Assembly: GCA_002293965.1 (NCBI GenBank)
Contig: DBEG01000126.1
Span: forward strand, 1 to 20,651
DNA length: 20,651 bases
Reading direction: 5' to 3'
Source: Actinobacteria bacterium UBA912
GTDB taxonomy: Bacteria; Actinomycetota; Coriobacteriia; Anaerosomatales; UBA912
In this document: positions 7,003-14,405 of the stretch, piece by piece
Numbering within the stretch: the first letter of the stretch is position 1
Layout: every line of letters begins with the position of its first letter
Made by a program: the position numbers and the translations under genes
The notes under the pieces: generated by a model
Seen by the model: the letters and a program-made list of their open reading frames with translations, nothing else
Databases searched by the model: none
Told to the model about the DNA's origin: nothing

Positions 7003-10000
7003 TCAAACATCTCTCAACCGCACCACGATGGCCGCCGCATCGTCTCTCAGTTCACCATTAGTGAATGTCTTCAGAGAGGTTTCGAGGGCCCCGATTACTG
7101 AAGATGGGGGCCCGCCCTTGGACAGAGCCCTTCTAACGCGGCCTTCACCAAAGAATCTATTCCCATTCCTCGACTCGGTGACACCGTCGGTGTAGAGCAG
7201 AACCGAATCTCCGGGATTGAGTATGGTCGAAACCTCCTCGTAATCCGGATCCGGGAACGCCCCCAGAAGGGGCCCTGTCGTACACAAGCGCTCGGACTTA
7301 CGCGTAGATGGCCGCCAGGCCAGTGCAGGCGGATGACCGCCATTCGCGTACTGTAGCACTCCGCTCTTTGGATCGAGTCTCCCGATCCAAAGGGTCACGA
7401 TATCGCAGTGGATCCCCGGTGAGAGCATCAATCTATTGAGATGGGCTAGAATTTCGCCGGGAGAGAGCCCTGCGGTAATCAGCGCTCGAGCGGAGTATTT
7501 GATCATCGAGGTCTTAGTCGCTGCCTCGACCCCCTTCCCGCAGACATCACCGATGACAATGACGATGCGACCGTCAGGGTCTTTCATTAGATCATAGTAG
7601 TCACCACCGATGTCGGCGTCTTTCCCCGCAGGAAGGTACAAACTGGCCGCTTCAACTTCCGCAAATTCAGGCAGCACATCCGGCAAGATACTGCCCTTCA
7701 ATACAGTCGCAACATGGTGTTCGCGGCCGTACATATTCGCCGTATCGATGGCTAAGGCAGCCTGTGATGCGAACGTGGAAAGTAGCTCCATGTCATCTTC
7801 ACTGAAGGCATCAACCTTTGCCGAGAATATGGCAAGTACTCCGACGGTTCTACCGCGAGCAATCAAAGGAGCTGCGAGAAGCGATTCCAGGTCGGATCCA
7901 AACCAGGCGGTCTCTTCGCCTTCGCATTCATTGAGATAGCCCGCTCGGATTGGAAGTCCTCGGCTAAACACGGCACCCAACAATCCTTCGTCTGCGCGTC
8001 GTTCGTACCGAAGTAGTTGAGCCGAGACAGACCCTCTCGCCATGTCCGTGCAAATTTTTTGGCGGAAATCATCATGCTTGAGTAGCGCTACAGCGTCTGC
8101 TCCGAAGATCTTCTGGACTACGTCAAGGACCCTGTTCAACACGACGTTCGGTTGAAGAGATGAACCTAGCACCTGGGATATTCGGAAGATCGTTTCCAGG
8201 TTGTCTGAGTGCGTCGTGGCCTCAGCGAAATAGTAGGCGTTGTCAAGGACCAGGGAAAGTTGGCTGGACAGGGCTGAGGCGCGAGCGATGACACGGGCGC
8301 CGGATAGATCCTTATGGTCGTCGTACCTTAGAGCGACGAAAGCGGCGAAAGCTTCACCCCTCAATACGCCGAAGAATGCGAGGCGCTCGCCTCCGATGTC
8401 GTCAAGCAACTCATCCAGCTTAGAGTCCTGGCCTCTGTCGAGAACCAACAACGAATAATCATCGAAGGGGCGTTGGGCGCCTTCCCAAATCTGGATTAAG
8501 CGATCGTGTGTGGCCGACTGATCGGCAATGGGCAGACCGTACCTTCCGCGATCAACGATGACGAAGTACGCGTCTTCGGCGTCGAACATCTGCGCCAATA
8601 TTTCGGTGACGCGGGGATAAGACTCATCAAGCGCCCTGGGGCTGGCCAGCAAAGCAGCGATCTCTTTGAGATTCTCGGCTTCTTGCCTAAGCTGAATCTC
8701 ATTCTCAAACAGGCGTGAGTTGTGCACGGCGACTGAAGCATGGGCGGTAAAAGTCCTGAATATCTCGACCTCGGCCTCGGTGAACTCTCTCTCGCCGGTT
8801 TCGAAGGCTACCACTACACCCATGACATCATTGCCAGCCTTCAGGGGTGCCGCCATCCCGGCTGGGAACACCAGCTCCGTTGTGTCCGAGATTGGAACCT
8901 TGCTCGCAGTCTGCTGCAACTGAGTGAACGACACGGGTATATCCGAATCTATTGCCGCCCTCAGCCAGTCAGTGTTACTAAATATCATCCCTGATGGATC
9001 GGGTAGATCCACACCAACGCTGACGACCCTGTCCACTTTCGTCTTCGAGTCATCCAACAAGAAAACAGCCACGTTGTCACTGCGCACGATATCTCTCAGG
9101 GCGGCAAGCACAGCGTCGAGCACGTGATCGAGATTCGCCGATGACGCAAGGAGCTGCCCTAGGTGATTGAGAGAATTCACCCTTGCAGCCATGGCATCGA
9201 AGGCGTCTGCCATGCTTCCAAGTTCATCTTTGCGGTCTGAGTCGATGTAGGCGACATGCGCACCGATTACAGCCTGGCGAGCCCTGACCTCAAGTGCTCG
9301 GATCGGAGACACCTGTTTGCGGAGGAATGCGAAGGAAGCCAACGTAGAGACGAGACCTGCGATAAGCAGCATTACTGTAGCAGGAGCAAGCGCCTGCCAT
9401 GTCTCATGCAGAATCTCGCCCTGTGGCTCCATCACAATCACGGTCCAGCCGACGCCGTCGTACCCAGACACCCTTGCGTAGTGTCCAACCATTCGACCCA
9501 GCGAGGATGAGACCCCGGACACCGACCCGGCGCCCTCTGTTTCACCGGGCTCGAGAACGAGATCGTCGGCAGAAAGATCGGATGCGGGTGGAGGTGCCGC
9601 AACCAGAACCCCAGTCTGGGGATCGAGCAGGAGTGCCACCCTGCCCTCCTCGGCAGCGGAAAACTCATCGACGAGACGTTGTATAAATGCGGTTCTAACC
9701 CGGGCCATCAAGGCCATGCGCTCTGATCCAACGTCGACTAGCCGGGTTATCCAAAGTGAGTTGGTGTTAGGATCGAAGTAGAAGGCTACACCGTCCTGGT
9801 CGGGCTCTGGCAGGAATGGGGATTCCGCAACTGACCTGGGAGCCTTGAACGTGGGGTGTGCGCTAAGTACCTCTCCCTGGGGATTCGCAACAATCAGCGT
9901 ATCCACGAATTCGATACCCGCATCAAATTGCATTGCGAGTGCAACCCGATTGATCTGCTCCGCATCTCCCCCTTCGACCACAGCGGCTACCCGCGAAACC

Positions 10001-10209
10001 ACTCCCCCAGCCGCCTCTATCCGTGCGTGCATCTCTGCGATGAGAGCCTGCTGGTAGGCTATCTGCCGGGCACCAGCCTGTCGGGATGCTAGATCGACCA
10101 CACCGGCTATGGCGGTCACCGAGACGACGACCAGCGACAGCGATGTCACCAAGAAGAGTAGTAGCGCCAAATTGGATGCTAATGACTCATCCCGTTTCTT
10201 TCGGGTCAT
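7003..10209 (-). CDS. membrane receptor SpoIIE-type PP2C phosphatase with Cache, HAMP and three GAF domains
   Basis: Large 1068-residue signalling phosphatase. A transmembrane helix (about 13-38), an extracytoplasmic Cache-like sensor (about 40-270), a second helix (about 276-296), HAMP (about 297-346), GAF1 (about 355-500), a divergent GAF2 (about 525-660), GAF3 (about 680-825) and the SpoIIE/PP2C domain (about 845-1068) follow in order. Metal-ligand motifs are intact: DIGGDYYD (866-873), GDVCGKG (887-893), YTDGVTE (1006-1012) and RDDAA (1055-1059). It probably dephosphorylates the STAS serine of the protein encoded next, in response to an external ligand plus intracellular GAF signals. ATG 10209 gives a sensible basic N-terminus before the first helix, but the ribosome binding site is weak and the ATG lies in a small hairpin loop. 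It starts 87 bases after ccdA, so co-transcription is possible. Confidence 0.93.
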   Translation of the reverse strand: MTRKKRDESLASNLALLLFLVTSLSLVVVSVTAIAGVVDLASRQAGARQIAYQQALIAEMHARIEAAGGVVSRVAAVVEGGDAEQINRVALAMQFDAGIEFVDTLIVANPQGEVLSAHPTFKAPRSVAESPFLPEPDQDGVAFYFDPNTNSLWITRLVDVGSERMALMARVRTAFIQRLVDEFSAAEEGRVALLLDPQTGVLVAAPPPASDLSADDLVLEPGETEGAGSVSGVSSSLGRMVGHYARVSGYDGVGWTVIVMEPQGEILHETWQALAPATVMLLIAGLVSTLASFAFLRKQVSPIRALEVRARQAVIGAHVAYIDSDRKDELGSMADAFDAMAARVNSLNHLGQLLASSANLDHVLDAVLAALRDIVRSDNVAVFLLDDSKTKVDRVVSVGVDLPDPSGMIFSNTDWLRAAIDSDIPVSFTQLQQTASKVPISDTTELVFPAGMAAPLKAGNDVMGVVVAFETGEREFTEAEVEIFRTFTAHASVAVHNSRLFENEIQLRQEAENLKEIAALLASPRALDESYPRVTEILAQMFDAEDAYFVIVDRGRYGLPIADQSATHDRLIQIWEGAQRPFDDYSLLVLDRGQDSKLDELLDDIGGERLAFFGVLRGEAFAAFVALRYDDHKDLSGARVIARASALSSQLSLVLDNAYYFAEATTHSDNLETIFRISQVLGSSLQPNVVLNRVLDVVQKIFGADAVALLKHDDFRQKICTDMARGSVSAQLLRYERRADEGLLGAVFSRGLPIRAGYLNECEGEETAWFGSDLESLLAAPLIARGRTVGVLAIFSAKVDAFSEDDMELLSTFASQAALAIDTANMYGREHHVATVLKGSILPDVLPEFAEVEAASLYLPAGKDADIGGDYYDLMKDPDGRIVIVIGDVCGKGVEAATKTSMIKYSARALITAGLSPGEILAHLNRLMLSPGIHCDIVTLWIGRLDPKSGVLQYANGGHPPALAWRPSTRKSERLCTTGPLLGAFPDPDYEEVSTILNPGDSVLLYTDGVTESRNGNRFFGEGRVRRALSKGGPPSSVIGALETSLKTFTNGELRDDAAAIVVRLRDV

Positions 10210-10215
10210 CCCGAA
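10200..10215 (-). promoter_or_regulatory. hairpin enclosing the phosphatase start codon
   Basis: On the minus strand TTCGGG and CCCGAA form a perfect 6-bp stem with loop ATGA, so the initiation codon (10209-10207) is entirely in the loop. No good Shine-Dalgarno lies upstream. Such a structure could lower or gate translation of this large receptor, but short stems like this also occur by chance. Confidence 0.3.
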
Positions 10216-10296
10216 GCCCCAATCACGACATAATAGGCCTAAAAATCATCGTACACCTAGGGCGGGCCGGCTACCAACAATGACCTGGCCTTGCCG

Positions 10297-11010
10297 CTAG
10301 GGTCCAAACAAAGTTGTCAACCAACCGGTGACGGAGCCGAGGCGTCCGGAAATCATGAGAAGGCCCACAGTGATGAGCAGGATCCCTGATATCCTGTTGA
10401 TGGTCGCACCGTGGCGACTCAGCCAGCCGAAAGATGATCCGATCTTCCCCAGCAATAGCGAGATGGCTATGAAGGGCACCCCCAGACCCAGCGAATAGAC
10501 CAACAGTAGAGAAGCGCCTTGTCCGATGCTCTCAGTAGTGCCAGCTAGAGCGAGGATCGACCCGAGGATTGGACCCACGCAAGGGGTCCACCCGAACGCG
10601 AAGGCCATCCCGGTCACCAGTGCTGCACCCGAGCCGAATATCTTGGTCTTGCCCATGTCGGCACGTGTCTCACCGTACAACCATGGAACCTTCACCACCC
10701 CCAACAGGAGGATTCCCAAAAGGATGATTGTTACTCCTCCGACATAGCGCAAGGCGTCGCGATAGGCCAGCAGCGCCGAGCCAATCACCGAAGCTGTGGC
10801 ACCCAGAGCCATAAATACGATAGTGAATCCGACGACGAACAACAGGCTCGATACGAATATCCTGGAGAGCTTAGCGCCGCGAGTGATCTCACTGAGAGAG
10901 TATCCAGAGATGAACGATACGTATCCCGGGATCAAAGGAAGAACACAAGGCGACGCAAAAGAGAACAGTCCACCGGCGAAGGCTGCAACGTACCCAACCT
11001 GGTCGCTCAT
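10297..11010 (-). CDS. ccdA: CcdA/DsbD-type transmembrane thiol-disulfide electron carrier
   Basis: Six-helix membrane protein of 237 residues that passes reducing electrons from cytosolic thioredoxin to extracytoplasmic thiol proteins. The conserved Cys pair lies in ASPCVLPLIPGY (about 19-30) and GWTPCVGPIL (about 140-149); the Cys-Pro contexts are typical of CcdA. The ATG overlaps the stop of the upstream HMA gene as ATGA. No extracytoplasmic thioredoxin-like partner (ResA, CcsX or TlpA type) is encoded nearby. Instead the neighbours are an HMA metal-binding protein and a zinc-ribbon protein. It may therefore serve copper or thiol handling rather than only cytochrome c maturation. A sigma-54 promoter candidate lies ahead of the cassette. 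Confidence 0.93.
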   Translation of the reverse strand: MSDQVGYVAAFAGGLFSFASPCVLPLIPGYVSFISGYSLSEITRGAKLSRIFVSSLLFVVGFTIVFMALGATASVIGSALLAYRDALRYVGGVTIILLGILLLGVVKVPWLYGETRADMGKTKIFGSGAALVTGMAFAFGWTPCVGPILGSILALAGTTESIGQGASLLLVYSLGLGVPFIAISLLLGKIGSSFGWLSRHGATINRISGILLITVGLLMISGRLGSVTGWLTTLFGP

Positions 11011-11222
11011 CTAGGGAACTCTACCTCGAAGCCCGCTCTTTCTATGGCCGAGAGAATCTCTTCGGTCTGACCCTCATGCTCTGAAGCTACCGTGACGACA
11101 ATCTCACCTGTGGCATGGTCTGCGGCGACTTCTTGTACGCCATCCACGTCCCTAATCATCATGTCTACCAGCATCGTGCAAGAGCGACAGTGCATACCTG
11201 TTGTCTGGAATGTCTTTTCCAC
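11007..11222 (-). CDS. HMA-domain heavy-metal-binding protein (CopZ/MerP-like fold)
   Basis: A single 71-residue HMA domain with GMHCRSC (about 9-15), the CxxC metal-binding loop, and the family C-terminal AGFEVEFPR. It has no signal peptide, so it is probably cytosolic, like a copper chaperone. The start is GTG 11222-11220, supported by GGGAGGA a few bases upstream; no nearby ATG fits. It lies 9 bases after the zinc-ribbon gene and its stop overlaps the ccdA start (ATGA), so it is translationally coupled to ccdA. Copper(I) is the likeliest metal by family. It may instead act as a redox partner of CcdA through its CxxC. No P-type ATPase is present in the window. Confidence 0.93.
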   Translation of the reverse strand: MEKTFQTTGMHCRSCTMLVDMMIRDVDGVQEVAADHATGEIVVTVASEHEGQTEEILSAIERAGFEVEFPR

Positions 11223-11231
11223 TAATCCTCC

Positions 11232-11462
11232 CTATTGACTTCGCGAACGCCGCCGAGTCTCGGAAACAGACTCGCCTGCACCCTGATGAGGCAGAGGGTA
11301 GCTAGTCTGTTGCGCAGTCAGGCATCCGCAGTGCGGGCACAGCCTCCACTCGGCAAATATGCCTTGGCCGCAGCTAGGGCACTCCTTCGACTTGGAGTCG
11401 CCACCAGTGCGCGTCCTTTTCCGGAATACTCCTGCCAATCCAGCGAAGAGGTTTGTGCCCAT
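11232..11462 (-). CDS. small zinc-ribbon protein, probable sigma-54 target
   Basis: 76-residue protein with an N-terminal short amphipathic or hydrophobic stretch (MGTNLFAGLAGVF), a basic patch RKRTR, and a four-cysteine ribbon CPSCGQGIFAEWRLCPHC (C-x2-C-x10-C-x2-C, about 31-48). The tail is hydrophilic and Arg/Ser-rich. The frame is open further upstream into the activator gene, but the sigma-54 promoter at 11503-11517 predicts transcription from about 11491, which makes ATG 11462 the first in-frame ATG safely inside the message. The ribosome binding site is weak. It is first in a likely operon with the HMA and ccdA genes. The function is unknown; zinc ribbons bind nucleic acids or proteins, or act as small regulators. 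Confidence 0.62.
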   Translation of the reverse strand: MGTNLFAGLAGVFRKRTRTGGDSKSKECPSCGQGIFAEWRLCPHCGCLTAQQTSYPLPHQGAGESVSETRRRSRSQ

Positions 11463-11502
11463 AGTCGAAACTTTCTGCTCGATTTGCCACATCGAATAGA
11501 GC

Positions 11503-11517
11503 GCAAGTGTTGTGCCA
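11503..11517 (-). promoter_or_regulatory. sigma-54 promoter (-24/-12), textbook match, upstream of zinc-ribbon/HMA/ccdA
   Basis: Minus-strand TGGCACAACACTTGC matches TGGCAC-N5-TTGC at every fixed position, with the -24 GG at 11516-11515 and the -12 GC at 11504-11503 spaced by the required 10 bases. The predicted start of transcription is near 11491, about 29 bases before the ATG at 11462. It lies in the 71-base gap between the NtrC-type activator gene and the zinc-ribbon gene, and the whole rpoN-kinase-activator operon is immediately upstream. Confidence 0.8.
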
Positions 11518-11533
11518 ACGCTGCAAGGTCGGC

Positions 11534-12883
11534 CTAGTCCAATCCAAGCCTGCCCATCCGAGTCTCCAGCGCCTTCCTCGGCAGACCGAGGAGTTTGGCG
11601 GCTTTCGAAGTGTTGTTGCCCGAACGCTCTAGGGCTTGCGAGATGAGATCGAACTCGACTTCGGCCAAGTCCAGCCCATCGTCGGGAAGGACGATTCCGG
11701 ATTTGGGACACTGGCTGATACCGCCGGCCCTGACCTCTGCGGGCAGGTCAGCTACCCCGATCTCCGCACCTTGCGAGAGGATGACTATCCGCTCGATGGT
11801 GTTCTCTAGCTCCCGGATGTTTCCCGGCCATTGGTAGGAAACCAGCGCCTCCATCGCCTCCTGCGACAGGACTTTGTCACCGGCCTTGAACTTCTCGAGA
11901 AAGTGAGCGACGAGCATCGGGATATCCCCCATGCGCGCGCGCAAGGGCGGAAGGTGCACGGGTACGACGGAGAGCCTGTAGAAAAGGTCCTCTCGGAAGA
12001 TGCCATCGGCGATCAACTGCTGAAGGTCCCTGTTGGTGGCTGCGATTACGCGAACATCGACCTCGATAGTGCGCGTGCCGCCAAGACGCTCGAACTGTCG
12101 CTCCTGAAGCACGCGAAGGAGTCTTACCTGGACGGCTGGGGAGATGTCACCGATCTCATCAAGGAACAGCGTTCCACCGTTAGCCATCTCGAAGCGTCCT
12201 GGCTTTGCAGTGACTGCGCCAGTAAACGCCCCCTTCTCGTAGCCGAAGAGTTCGCTCTCGAGCAGGGTCTCAGGGAGAGCTCCAGCGCTGACCGATACGA
12301 ATGGTCGCGAAGCCCTCTCTGAAAGCGCATGCACTGCCCGCGCGATGAGTTCCTTGCCTGTCCCGGATTCACCGTAGACCATGACTGTTGCGCTGGTAGG
12401 TGCGACTCGATGGACTTGATCCAGCACTTCCATCATCTTAGGTTCGGCCGCAATGATTCCCTCGATGCTGTACTCTCGATCTAACTCGGTACGCAACCGC
12501 TGGACCTCGGCAACCAGACCGCTCATTCTCAAGGACTTGTCGATGGCTAGCTTGAGCTCATCAAGATCGAAGGGCTTCGTCAGGTACTCGGTGGCGCCGG
12601 TCTTGATTGCCTCGACCGCCTGGGTAACGTTGCCGTGCGCAGTGAGCATAATCACAGGGAAGGTGTGATCCTTGGCTCGCAAGCGACGCAAGACCTCCAT
12701 GCCATCGGGCGAAGGCATTTTGTAATCGAGGATCATCACATCCGGGGGACTCTCTGCGACCATCGAGAGTGCTTCCTTGCCGTCAGTGGCCTCGACGACA
12801 TCGAAGCCCTCTTTGGAAAGGGCCTCGCTCAGGACCCACCTCATGTTCTTCTCATCGTCAGCGATCAGTACTGTTCGCTTCAT
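11534..12883 (-). CDS. NtrC-family sigma-54-dependent response regulator
   Basis: Enhancer-binding activator of 449 residues. The receiver domain (1-120) has D9/D10, the phosphoacceptor D53 in MILDYKMP, and K103. The AAA+ domain (about 140-375) has Walker A GESGTGKE (171-178), the sigma-54-contacting GAFTGA (218-223), Walker B TLFLDEIGD and the arginine-rich region PLRARMGD. A Fis-type helix-turn-helix lies at the C-terminus (NNTSKAAKLLGLPRKALETR). The GAFTGA loop is intact, so it should remodel sigma-54 polymerase. Before GALPE it has VSVSA where most relatives have VNCA. The ATG at 12883 has GGGAGG 4 bases upstream; the ATG at 12895 would place that site inside the gene. It overlaps the kinase gene by 26 bases, marking it as the cognate regulator. 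Confidence 0.95.
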   Translation of the reverse strand: MKRTVLIADDEKNMRWVLSEALSKEGFDVVEATDGKEALSMVAESPPDVMILDYKMPSPDGMEVLRRLRAKDHTFPVIMLTAHGNVTQAVEAIKTGATEYLTKPFDLDELKLAIDKSLRMSGLVAEVQRLRTELDREYSIEGIIAAEPKMMEVLDQVHRVAPTSATVMVYGESGTGKELIARAVHALSERASRPFVSVSAGALPETLLESELFGYEKGAFTGAVTAKPGRFEMANGGTLFLDEIGDISPAVQVRLLRVLQERQFERLGGTRTIEVDVRVIAATNRDLQQLIADGIFREDLFYRLSVVPVHLPPLRARMGDIPMLVAHFLEKFKAGDKVLSQEAMEALVSYQWPGNIRELENTIERIVILSQGAEIGVADLPAEVRAGGISQCPKSGIVLPDDGLDLAEVEFDLISQALERSGNNTSKAAKLLGLPRKALETRMGRLGLD

Positions 12884-14405
12884 CTTTCCTCCCATGTTCC
12901 TCTTCGACTGCGATAGGAATCCTGACCCGGAATGTCGTAGCCCCGGGCGAACTCACTACATCGATATGGCCATTATGTTGATCAATAATCCTGTGCACTA
13001 TCGTCAATCCAAGTCCTGTACCCTCGTCACGGGTAGAAAAGAACGGGTCGAATATCCGACCAACGTCCGACGCTGGGATTCCGGGCCCGGTGTCGCTAAT
13101 GAATATATGGACGAACTCATTGGCATGTAGCGTCCTAATCTGGATGGTCCCGCCACGTCCGTGCATCGCTTGGACCGAGTTGGTAACCAGATTCAAAAAG
13201 ACCTGCTTGAGCTGATCAGGGTCGGCGAGTACTTTGGGAAGGTGACCGTGAAAGTCCTCGGCGATGCGGACTTCTGCCTCACGTGCGAATCGGGAGGTGA
13301 ACAGGATTACATTCCGAAGCACATCCTCAATGTCCACCGACACGAACGTCGGTCGATTGGGTCGTCCGAAATCAAGCAGTGCCTTGATCACCCGATCCAA
13401 ACGGTCGATCTCTTGCTTGATGACAAAAGCAATCTCTTGCGTCTGATCGATGTCTCCCTTGCGATCCTCGAGAAGCTGAACAGAGGCCCTGATGATCCCC
13501 AGGGGGTTGCGGATCTCGTGAGCCACTCCAGCAGTGAGCTGACCCATCGCTGCGAGTCGATCGGCCTTGATCAACTGTTCGGTCAGGGCATTGATCTCAG
13601 AAACATCTTCCATTGTCACAACGGCACCGAGGATACGCCCGCCGACAGCGCGCATCCTCGAAGTCACCGCCTGGACATGCACAGTGCGACCCCCTCTTGT
13701 CACTAGTTCGGTTTCGTTGATAACCAGCGGGATCCTGCCTGTGAGCACTCTACCGACATCATCGGCCAAGCCGCCGTCTACTTCGAAGACTGAACCTATC
13801 GGCTTGGGCACGGTCTCTTCTTCGGCGATGCCCAACATCCGCTCTGCGGCAGGATTTATGGTCGTGATGGACCCATCCGGGCCCACGGTAACCACGCCCG
13901 AAGTGATCGATCGAAGTATCGACTGTGTGTAGTCCTGGACGTTTATCAGCTGGATGGCGCGTTCCTCAAGCTTGGCGTATGCATCCTCCAGGCGCACTCC
14001 AAGCTGTTGGAGGTCCCGGGTGCGTTGGTCCTGGACATCCCGCAGAGCACCGAAGAGCCCACCAATGACGAAATACATAAGCACTTCGACAGTGTGATTG
14101 GGGTCCAGACCCTGGGCGCTGGGGGACAATATGTACGAATGCACGGTGTGTGGGATGGATGCGACAGCCGCCGCAATGAGCCCGCCACGTCTACCGAAGA
14201 TGAACGCTGCGTAGAGTATGGGTGCGTAGTAGAGGTGCTCGAATACAAGGTAAGGCCAAGTGGTGGCCTTCATTTTCCCGGTGTATAGCAGGGATGCCGA
14301 TAAGAACGCGAACATTCCCGCTATGATGAGCACCGATCGGTGGATCACACTTTGCGTGTGACCATCACTCGGCGGGCCCGACTCCGGGCGAATCGCGCTG
14401 TTCAC
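12858..14405 (-). CDS. membrane sensor histidine kinase with PAS domain, partner of the NtrC-type regulator
   Basis: About 515 residues. The N-terminal third has three or four hydrophobic segments, including FEHLYYAPILYAAFIFGRRG, a layout seen in several uncharacterised membrane-sensing kinases. A short coiled coil follows, then a PAS domain (about 155-270). HisKA contains AGVAHEIRNPLG with the phosphorylated His, and the ATPase has NLVTNSVQAM (N), DTGPGIP (G1), FDPFFST (F) and GTGLGL (G2). All catalytic motifs are intact. I chose GTG 14405, which overlaps the rpoN stop as GTGA; GTG 14423 is an alternative that adds six residues. The input signal is unknown, and the lack of a large extracytoplasmic domain suggests sensing in the membrane or through PAS. 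Confidence 0.93.
   Translation of the reverse strand: MNSAIRPESGPPSDGHTQSVIHRSVLIIAGMFAFLSASLLYTGKMKATTWPYLVFEHLYYAPILYAAFIFGRRGGLIAAAVASIPHTVHSYILSPSAQGLDPNHTVEVLMYFVIGGLFGALRDVQDQRTRDLQQLGVRLEDAYAKLEERAIQLINVQDYTQSILRSITSGVVTVGPDGSITTINPAAERMLGIAEEETVPKPIGSVFEVDGGLADDVGRVLTGRIPLVINETELVTRGGRTVHVQAVTSRMRAVGGRILGAVVTMEDVSEINALTEQLIKADRLAAMGQLTAGVAHEIRNPLGIIRASVQLLEDRKGDIDQTQEIAFVIKQEIDRLDRVIKALLDFGRPNRPTFVSVDIEDVLRNVILFTSRFAREAEVRIAEDFHGHLPKVLADPDQLKQVFLNLVTNSVQAMHGRGGTIQIRTLHANEFVHIFISDTGPGIPASDVGRIFDPFFSTRDEGTGLGLTIVHRIIDQHNGHIDVVSSPGATTFRVRIPIAVEEEHGRKDEANSTDR

Noticed and set aside
11463..11711. Upstream extension of the zinc-ribbon gene into the activator gene
   Set aside because: It would read the activator gene in another frame and would start upstream of the predicted sigma-54 transcription start.
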